NCBI RefSeq assembly: GCF_009663395.1
Contig: NZ_QKNW01000002.1
Span: 1-64,000, forward strand
Length of the DNA stretch: 64,000 nt
Direction of reading: 5' to 3'
Source of the DNA: Halosegnis longus
GTDB taxonomy: Archaea; Halobacteriota; Halobacteria; Halobacteriales; Haloarculaceae
In this document: positions 57,629 to 64,000 of the stretch, piece by piece
How positions within the stretch are numbered: the first letter of the stretch is position 1
Layout: each line of letters starts with the position of its first letter
Notes under the pieces: generated by a model
Told to the model about the DNA's origin: nothing
The model's input: the letters and a program-made list of their open reading frames with translations, nothing else
Databases searched by the model: none
Translations under genes and position numbers: made by a program

Positions 57629-59371
57629 TTAGACTCCGTCGAGATCCCGGATAAACGCCTGCACGTCGTTGATGTCGAAGTCGCCGTCGCCGTCGAAGTC
57701 AAACGGATCGGGATTAACAAGGCTGCCACTTCCGATGGCAATCCGGTAGAGGATACGCGCGTCGTCCATATCGACGACACCGTCCCCGTTGACATCTTCG
57801 TACAGCCCGTCGTCGTCCGGGTCGGCGGGATAGTAGGTCTCCCCGTCGATGGTAAAGCCACCGGGGAACGCGACTGACTTCTGGGCCGCACGAGTCGCAT
57901 TCATGTGGCCGTCACCACGGTACCGCTGTGACGTGTATGGGTCCTCAAGCTCGAAGTCGCTGAAGACCCCAGGGACAACCTCATCGAAGTAACCGATGTT
58001 GACCCCGAACAGCTCGAAGACCGGCGGATACTCCGTGTCGATTTCACGGGCGGTGTTCTTGATGTGCTGTTTGAGTTGGTCGGGCGCTGCGCCGGGATTC
58101 TCGCCGACGACGAGGGCAACAAGTCCCGCGATGTTGGGCGCTGCCATACTCGTACCGTGAAGCGTCCCGTACTGTCCATACTGGCCACTCCCGACGCGAG
58201 CAAACCCACCCGGAACATCTGGCGGCATCGTGCTCAACACAGCGTCGAAGTTGGATGCAAGTGAGTTCCCACCGGGCGCGCTCACGTCGATGGAGTCCGG
58301 GCCGTAGTTGGTGTAGTAGGCCGGGAGATGTGTGGGAGCAACACTCCCGAAATCAGGTAGACCAGCCTCTGTCGTCCCGGATGACACCGGTCCGGTCGAA
58401 CTCACCTGCAGGAAACCGGCGACAGTCCCTTTTCCGGAGTTGGTAATCGTCTCCTCGACAGCATCAATATTCGCGTCGGCGTTACCGGCTGACTCGACGA
58501 GCACTGCGCCGTTCTCACGGGCGTACTCACCGATGCGCCGGTAGGATTCGACACTGAGGTCTGAGTCGATGCTCGGTCCGTAGGGGCTGCCAGGGCCGAA
58601 GCTCATGTTCACGACATCTGCTCCGGCGTCCACGCTCGCGCGGATTGCGTTTAGGAACGATGCCGAGGAGAGGTACGGGAACACCTTCATGTCCAGCACC
58701 TCGGCGTCGGGCGCAACGCCGACGACATACGGCGAGCCGTCCCCAGACGCGTTCGCACCGCTCGCAGTCGCGATGCCTGCAACGTGGGTTCCGTGATAGT
58801 CGGTCGCAGCACCGATGCTATCAGCCGCAGAGAAATTCTGCGACGCTTCGGTATTCACGTCCAAATCTGGGTGGTCGGCATCGACACCGGAGTCCACGAC
58901 GGCAACCGTGGTCCCCTCTCCGGTGATACCCTGCTCGTGGAGTTGTGCGATGTCCTGGGCCTCTTTGTCCCACTGGAGCGGGTGTGGACCGGGTGTTCCC
59001 TCTGTGGCTGTGTCTGTCGCGTCAGGCGAGACGGTGGGTACCGACTCGTCCGTCTCTGCTGCGGGGACACCGTCCGGCCGTTCGGGCGGCGAGATCTCCA
59101 TCTGTATCTCCTGCCCGTACCGAAGACCAGAGAGTGCGCTTTCGCTACCCCGCACCGAGGCGAACCCGATCTCTGGTACCTCGTCGACAATCTCGACTTC
59201 GTCTCGCCATGCCTCTGACTCGGCCGAGCGCGTGTCAACCAGATACTGGTCGTCGATCGTTCCGGTCGCTTGGACGGCACCACCACCGCCAATCGCGACT
59301 CCGATTCCTCCAGCGATGCCGGCGAGTGTGGCTCGCCGGGTGAGCGTCCGTTCGCTATGTTCGTTTGTCAT
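57629..59371 (-). CDS. Tat-exported subtilase with C-terminal dockerin
   Basis: 580 residues. Twin-arginine signal (TLTRRATLAGIAGGIGVAIG), pro-region, then S8 domain with VAVVDSGVDADHPDLDV (Asp near 158), DYHGTHVAGIA (His near 194) and HGTSMAAPNIAGL (Ser near 407), with Asn in LVESAGN. The last 65 residues are a type I dockerin-like pair of calcium loops (DVNGDGVVDMDDARILYRI; DFDGDGDFDINDVQAFIRD). No cohesin is visible nearby. It is the last of three co-oriented surface genes, spaced 15-17 bases apart. Confidence 0.9.
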   Translation of the reverse strand: MTNEHSERTLTRRATLAGIAGGIGVAIGGGGAVQATGTIDDQYLVDTRSAESEAWRDEVEIVDEVPEIGFASVRGSESALSGLRYGQEIQMEISPPERPDGVPAAETDESVPTVSPDATDTATEGTPGPHPLQWDKEAQDIAQLHEQGITGEGTTVAVVDSGVDADHPDLDVNTEASQNFSAADSIGAATDYHGTHVAGIATASGANASGDGSPYVVGVAPDAEVLDMKVFPYLSSASFLNAIRASVDAGADVVNMSFGPGSPYGPSIDSDLSVESYRRIGEYARENGAVLVESAGNADANIDAVEETITNSGKGTVAGFLQVSSTGPVSSGTTEAGLPDFGSVAPTHLPAYYTNYGPDSIDVSAPGGNSLASNFDAVLSTMPPDVPGGFARVGSGQYGQYGTLHGTSMAAPNIAGLVALVVGENPGAAPDQLKQHIKNTAREIDTEYPPVFELFGVNIGYFDEVVPGVFSDFELEDPYTSQRYRGDGHMNATRAAQKSVAFPGGFTIDGETYYPADPDDDGLYEDVNGDGVVDMDDARILYRIAIGSGSLVNPDPFDFDGDGDFDINDVQAFIRDLDGV

Positions 59372-59386
59372 TGGTTTCCTCGTGTG

Positions 59387-60616
59387 TTACTCATCGAGCT
59401 GTTCGCGGCCAAGTGCCAGTAGTGCGGCACCAACGAGTGCGACGATTGCGACCATGCCACCGAAGCCGGGCTGGCTTCCCGAGGTTTCAGTCTCGGCGCT
59501 ACCCTCCGTCGGCGTATCTGTCACAGGCTCCGGCGTCGGTGTGTCCGTAGCAGGAGCTGGTGTTGGAGTAGCCGTTACGGGCTCTGGCGTCGGCGTGTCG
59601 GTTCCCGGCGCCGGCGTCGGAGTGGCTGTCGCGGGTTCTGGCGTCGGTGTGTCCGTCGCGGGCGCCGGCGTCGGCGTTGCATCACCATCGCTCGGTGGCG
59701 CACCACCATCATCATCATCACCACCGCCATCGGCCGGGGTCGCGGTCGGGGTTGCTGGCCGCGTCGGGTCAACGACGGCGAACGTGGAGAACCCGGGGGT
59801 CGTTGCCTCAACTACGATCTGATCGCCTGTTGGGTTGACCGTCGTCTCGAGTTCTTCCCACGCGTCGTCTGCCTCGTCATAGCGGACCACCGTCAATTCA
59901 CTCCCAGCGCCGTCAAGTGCGACGTTTGGCAAGGTGAATTGAAGTGTCGCGGACTGATCAGTGACCGAATCCGGTACCGTGATGTCCGAGACGCGAACTG
60001 AAGCACCGGGCGGCTGGCTGAACTCCTCGGGTGGAGCCGCGCGCTCACTGACGGTGACCGTGCCGCTTCCCTCGACCTCCTCGTTGTCGAAGGTGATGGC
60101 AGTCACGGATGTCTCACCGCCGCTGAACCCAACGTTCACCCCCGGTGTGTTCGGGTCGGTGTCTTCGATGGGGGCACTCGACTCCCCGTCGACCGTCTCG
60201 ACGGCGAAGTCGACTTCAGCTACCCCACCGCTCGTCCACTCGTGATCGGAAGACTGTTCGCCCGTCTCCACGGTGAACTGGCGCTGCTCGTCCTCATCAA
60301 TCGCTGATGCCTGCACTTTGAACCGGTACTGGCCGGTACTCGTCGTCACATCGGTTGCGACGACGTCGCCACGGTACGTCGCTGTGACCGTGACGCCGCT
60401 GACAGCGGTCCCTTCCGCATCAGTCACTTGGCCGTAGACGACTTGAGGCGGCTTTGGCTGTGCGCTACCACCGGAGAGGCCGACCGCACCGCCACCGATG
60501 GCGCCAAGTACGACGACGGCAGCAACGACGGCTGCGAGACCGGCGCTGCGAAGTCGCCGTGCGGAGCCTGAACGGTCCGTCGGCGTCGTCGGGTGATGCG
60601 GTGTGTTATGTGACAT
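59387..60616 (-). CDS. PGF-CTERM surface protein with PGF-pre-PGF domain
   Basis: 409 residues. Order: an N-terminal hydrophobic signal-anchor (AGLAAVVAAVVVLGAIGGGA), a carboxypeptidase-regulatory-like module (QVVYGQVTDAEGTAVSGVTV), a PGF-pre-PGF domain (ASVRVSDITVPDSVTDQSAT; ELTVVRYDEADDAWEELETT), a Thr/Pro-rich linker with repeated ATPTP/DTPTPEP, and a C-terminal sorting signal SQPGFGGMVAIVALVGAALL-ALGREQ. The last is the established target of archaeosortase A, so the protein should be trimmed and lipid-anchored. Confidence 0.88.
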   Translation of the reverse strand: MSHNTPHHPTTPTDRSGSARRLRSAGLAAVVAAVVVLGAIGGGAVGLSGGSAQPKPPQVVYGQVTDAEGTAVSGVTVTATYRGDVVATDVTTSTGQYRFKVQASAIDEDEQRQFTVETGEQSSDHEWTSGGVAEVDFAVETVDGESSAPIEDTDPNTPGVNVGFSGGETSVTAITFDNEEVEGSGTVTVSERAAPPEEFSQPPGASVRVSDITVPDSVTDQSATLQFTLPNVALDGAGSELTVVRYDEADDAWEELETTVNPTGDQIVVEATTPGFSTFAVVDPTRPATPTATPADGGGDDDDGGAPPSDGDATPTPAPATDTPTPEPATATPTPAPGTDTPTPEPVTATPTPAPATDTPTPEPVTDTPTEGSAETETSGSQPGFGGMVAIVALVGAALLALGREQLDE

Positions 60617-60633
60617 TGTGTGGAAGGGATGTG

Positions 60634-63600
60634 TTAGGCCTCGTTGTATACGCCACCACGCATCGGTGCTTCCGTGTACGTCTGATCAGACGTGACGAAG
60701 ACGAAGTATGCCTCGCCGCGTTCGAGCTGATCAAACTCGTCAGCGCGGTATGACTCGTAGCTGAAGCCGTCGCTCGATTCGTCCTGTCTGAGCACCCGGA
60801 AGACGACATCCTCGAAGCTCCCGTCCTGATCGGCAGTTACCGAGGAGAGCGCTGTTTCGACCGTTTGATGATCTTCCTGGAAGTGCCCGACGAGATTGTA
60901 CCCCTCGGTGAGGTCGACGCTGTTAGGTGCGTCCGCACCAGCGGGCACGTTGTTGACGTTGATTGGCACTGAGGCGTCCGCAGTCATCCGGACGATGTAA
61001 CCCTCACCACCCTCGAGTTGGCTGAAGGAGTTATCCGGTGCACCGGGGACGTAGACGTCGAACTCGTTGTCAGCAGCATCGTAGCGGCTGATGGATTCGA
61101 TGCTCTCGGTCGGAAGTGCCTCGATATTCAGGCCACCACTGGCTGCAGGCACCGACACGAAGTTGACGCCTTCCTCAAGTTCGAGGACGTCAGTGTGGAT
61201 GGTCGTTGCACCCTCACTCTCACCGGCTGTGCCGGCGAGGTCGGTGTAGCTGTCACCGGCAATCGTCACGTCAGGCGTGTCGCCGGTTCGAAGCTCACCT
61301 TCGAGTACAATCTCAAGCGCGCCGAAGGAGCCAGCATTCTGCACAGCGACGATATCGCCGTTGAAGCCCTCGACTGAGACGTCGTCCGGAGACACTTCAC
61401 TTGCCTGTATCGGCTCGCTGAACAGTACTCGCACGCGCGGTGTATTCCGAGTATCGTCAAGCTGGGCCGCACTGGAGACGCCAAGCAGGACAGCATCGGT
61501 CGGTGCTGGCGCTTCCGTATCAACGACAGCGGTCGCAGTCTGGTCAGCCTCACCGACTAACGCACTCGCGGTGTAGGAGCTATCTTCCGGTGCTTCAACC
61601 GTCGCGGTGTAGACACCTGCCGACTGTTCCGTGAAGCTATCAGGCGAGATACTCTCGGTGAAGCGGTCTTCCAGCTCGAAGCCTTCGACCGCGGTGAATT
61701 CACGGTTCGTCTCGGCAACCGAGACTGGGCCACCGAGGGTGTCGGCAATCGGCTGGTCACTCACCACGGTCACGGTGAGGGTAGTGTCGTCTGCGCTGAG
61801 ACGCAGGTCCGGTACGTCACCGACCCCTTCCAGTACAAATGGAGCGTTGAGACGCTCATTGCCTGCAAGGTCTGAGACGCCAGCAGCCAAGCTGACCGTG
61901 TCGGTACCGGTATCAGCCGGCGAAACGGGCGAATCAAGCGTAAGCCGGAACTCAGTTGCGGAGAGTTCCTCAGCGCCGGTGACCGTGGTCGCGTCTCCAC
62001 CACTCTCGTCGGTATACGTGAACGTCGATGCCGTTGTCTCCTCGACACCGAGCGGCTCACTGGTTTCGACGACAATGCTCGTCTCCCCGACCGCCGCGGT
62101 CGCAGAGATGACTGATGGACCAGTCGTGTCGTCGATCGTGACGGATCCAGTCACGGGATTGCCTGCCGCGTCGGTCGCGCTGCTCTCCACGGTAAGCTGT
62201 TCCAGGTCCTCAGGTGGAACCGCCTGACTGAGCGTGACGGGATACACAACTTCGTCTTCGTCGTCGGAGTCAGTGTCGATTATTATCGGGTCGGCCACTG
62301 AATCGACTGTGTACTCCTCGCCGGAGACCGAGATGACCTCAGTAGAGGCGGTTTCGAGCAGTTCGCTCGTCGTGAGTTGGACGACGGACGTCCCGGCGTC
62401 AACTTCTGCATTGAGCAGTTCCGGCGCGACCGTGTCCTTCTCGATCACCGCGTCGTCGGATGCAGATTGGCTCGAGGCGTCGGTCACTGTCGCGGTGACA
62501 GTGAGTTCACCATCAGCCAGCTCGGAGAGATCAAGCTCGGTGAAGCTAACCTCCCCGGTCACGTCGGTCTGCTCTCTCGTGACCATTGTCTCACCGTCCG
62601 TGACAGTCAATTCGACATCGCCAACCGTGTCGCCGATGTCGACCGTCACTGGCCCGTAGCTCTCGACGTTCTCAGCATTAACGGGGCCATCTGCGGTTAG
62701 TGTCGGCTCGCTGGGCGCCGAGGTGTCCGCGAGCGCGATCGTTGCACCGCTTGGAACTGGACGCGCGTTCTCGCCGTCAGTGTCTACGACTTGCTCAGCC
62801 CGCACGCTGATCAGGTCGTTACTGAGGTCCTCGCTGTCGACAGCCGCATCCAGTGTGAGCTGAACGGTGTCAGGAGCGATTCGCTCAACGCCTGTGATAC
62901 TGCTCGCGGGACCAGCGTTATCCTGATACGCGAAGTCGCTGCGATCAAGCGCTTCGTCGCCGTCGCCTGCGACAACGGCTTCGGTGAACGTCACCGTCAC
63001 AGTGTCACTGCCGACATTGGCGTTGACGGCCTCGAAGCCGGGCGCCTCGGCGTTCACATCAACTCCCGCCGGAGTCTGGTCGACGATCGGATCAGCATCG
63101 GTGTCGAGGTTCGTGTTGCCGTTCTCGTCGGTAGCAGTGACGAACACCTGATAGTCACTGTTGTCCTCAATCACCTCAAGCGTCGACAGATCGACGGAAA
63201 CGGTCTGATCCGTGTTGCCGTTATCGATGTCTTTCGTCACCTGCGAGAAGTCCGCGTTCTCGAAGTCACCGGCCGCGAACGCAGGAACGGTATCCTCGGC
63301 GACGACATGGATAGTGACGCTCGCTGCGTTCGTCACATCTTGGTAGGTGTAGGAGACATCTACCTCGGCATCCGTGCCGACGTCGCTGTCCGGATCAACA
63401 TTCACGTTGAAGACTTCTGGTGGCTCATCATCGACGACGACGTGCGGTTCGGCGGTCGTCCCCGAGACCGTCTCCCCGTTGTCGTCTGTCACCTCAACCG
63501 AGACGGTGTACGCACCATCGGCAAGCGTCTCGTCATTCTTGTCGAGGTCAAGCGCGAGACTCTTCGTCGTACCGTCGCCCGCGTATTGTGAGCTATCGAC

Positions 63601-64000
63601 CGCGTACGTGTATGACGCATCACCGTCAGCCTGAGTCAGCGTCACCGTGACATCTTGGACGCTATCTCCGCTTTCCGTGTATCGATAGCTCACGTCGAGT
63701 ACGTCCGTCGAGTCAACGAGTGTGCGCTCGCTCGGCGTCAGTACCTCAACGTTTGGTGCTGCTTCATCAACGACTACCGACTGGTCGATTGCCTGCAACG
63801 CATTACCCGCAAGGTCGGTTACCTCAGGACCGTCAGCAAGCGCCACCTCAACCGACCCCGTCGAGATGTCTGCGTCGCGGGCGACGGTGAGTGTGAACGC
63901 TTTGTCGTACGGTGAGTCACCGGTGGACACACTCTCGGGCGTCACGCCCCCGACCTCAAAGTCAGTGGTGTTAAGCGTGCTGTCGTCAACGGGTTCATCC
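60634..64000 (-). CDS. Giant Ig-repeat surface protein, N-terminus outside window
   Basis: Open from the window edge (1121 codons seen) to its stop. Repeated beta-sandwich units of about 100 residues show patterns such as VSYRYTESGDSVQDVTVTLT, DNGETVSGTTAEPHVVVDD and VTVTFTEAVVAGDGDEALDR; several are close to bacterial Ig-like/SbsA-type domains. The C-terminal 180 residues (LEEGVNFVSVPAASGGLNIE; LTEGYNLVGHFQEDHQTVET) form a separate repeated module. No PGF-CTERM anchor is present. It is the first of the three-gene surface operon, followed after 17 bases by the PGF-CTERM gene. Confidence 0.85.
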   Translation of the reverse strand, partial: DEPVDDSTLNTTDFEVGGVTPESVSTGDSPYDKAFTLTVARDADISTGSVEVALADGPEVTDLAGNALQAIDQSVVVDEAAPNVEVLTPSERTLVDSTDVLDVSYRYTESGDSVQDVTVTLTQADGDASYTYAVDSSQYAGDGTTKSLALDLDKNDETLADGAYTVSVEVTDDNGETVSGTTAEPHVVVDDEPPEVFNVNVDPDSDVGTDAEVDVSYTYQDVTNAASVTIHVVAEDTVPAFAAGDFENADFSQVTKDIDNGNTDQTVSVDLSTLEVIEDNSDYQVFVTATDENGNTNLDTDADPIVDQTPAGVDVNAEAPGFEAVNANVGSDTVTVTFTEAVVAGDGDEALDRSDFAYQDNAGPASSITGVERIAPDTVQLTLDAAVDSEDLSNDLISVRAEQVVDTDGENARPVPSGATIALADTSAPSEPTLTADGPVNAENVESYGPVTVDIGDTVGDVELTVTDGETMVTREQTDVTGEVSFTELDLSELADGELTVTATVTDASSQSASDDAVIEKDTVAPELLNAEVDAGTSVVQLTTSELLETASTEVISVSGEEYTVDSVADPIIIDTDSDDEDEVVYPVTLSQAVPPEDLEQLTVESSATDAAGNPVTGSVTIDDTTGPSVISATAAVGETSIVVETSEPLGVEETTASTFTYTDESGGDATTVTGAEELSATEFRLTLDSPVSPADTGTDTVSLAAGVSDLAGNERLNAPFVLEGVGDVPDLRLSADDTTLTVTVVSDQPIADTLGGPVSVAETNREFTAVEGFELEDRFTESISPDSFTEQSAGVYTATVEAPEDSSYTASALVGEADQTATAVVDTEAPAPTDAVLLGVSSAAQLDDTRNTPRVRVLFSEPIQASEVSPDDVSVEGFNGDIVAVQNAGSFGALEIVLEGELRTGDTPDVTIAGDSYTDLAGTAGESEGATTIHTDVLELEEGVNFVSVPAASGGLNIEALPTESIESISRYDAADNEFDVYVPGAPDNSFSQLEGGEGYIVRMTADASVPINVNNVPAGADAPNSVDLTEGYNLVGHFQEDHQTVETALSSVTADQDGSFEDVVFRVLRQDESSDGFSYESYRADEFDQLERGEAYFVFVTSDQTYTEAPMRGGVYNEA

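Noticed and set aside
1-64000. rRNA genes, CRISPR arrays, intact insertion sequences or integrases
   Set aside because: None recognised: no transposase or tyrosine/serine recombinase motifs and no rRNA-like segments were seen. Mobility of the region therefore rests on the transfer array and boundary signs only.

Overview
The window comes from a halophilic archaeon (class Halobacteria); I cannot name the genus. The proteins are acidic, with Asp/Glu-rich tails and linkers. The gene content is haloarchaeal: Orc1/Cdc6 initiators, a PolB2-type polymerase, archaeal type IV pilins, Tat-exported proteins and a PGF-CTERM surface protein. TATA-like boxes sit about 25-35 bases before many starts. Base composition is patchy: GC-rich stretches (about 63% in a line I counted) alternate with 40-45% GC patches, and many genes overlap by ATGA. 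This suggests an integrated element or megaplasmid-like region next to ordinary chromosomal genes.

Region 1 (1-16.5 kb) concerns DNA repair and replication. It holds an AddA/AddB-like helicase-nuclease pair, a Fic protein, an operon of a degenerate RecA-fold (ImuA-like) protein, a small protein and a B-family polymerase with altered catalytic motifs, then an Orc1/Cdc6 gene and a small winged-helix gene. The last three transcription units share the same 16-base element, CCCGGAAACCCGGAAG (one base differs in one copy), at a near-constant distance before the start codon. This resembles the Orc1-2/dpo2 damage response of Sulfolobales and is my lead candidate for an undescribed regulatory system. 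A DapF epimerase translationally coupled to a membrane-anchored CDC48-N-like protein and a GNAT acetyltransferase follow.

Region 2 (16.5-23.8 kb) holds regulators and accessory genes: a toxin-antitoxin-like HTH pair, a TbsP-like regulator, an AbrB-like protein divergent from a Spo11/Topo VI-A-like TOPRIM protein with a perfect palindrome between them, and a PQQ-propeller protein with near-identical DNA repeats.

Region 3 (23.8-46.7 kb) is a long minus-strand array of about 20 tightly packed genes: an exported 1429-residue surface protein, a subtilase, many small membrane and signal-peptide proteins, a HerA/VirD4-like ATPase and a free-standing MCM N-terminal-like OB/zinc protein. It looks like a conjugation, DNA-transfer or secretion apparatus. 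A cassette with a RelE/RHH toxin-antitoxin pair and a HAD hydrolase interrupts it, as does a tRNA-like minihelix. Two duplicated pilin genes with long conserved leaders diverge from its upstream end.

Region 4 (48.5-57.1 kb) holds an HTH/LAGLIDADG-like protein, a second Orc1/Cdc6 plus small winged-helix module with its own shared triple 9-base repeat, a four-helix membrane protein pair, a wHTH regulator with candidate sites, and a rightward operon of nine small overlapping genes. It ends in a non-coding tract rich in dyad symmetry. Region 5 (57.1-64 kb) holds a DUF4397 remnant and three co-oriented surface genes: a dockerin subtilase, a PGF-CTERM protein and the C-terminal part of a giant Ig-repeat protein.
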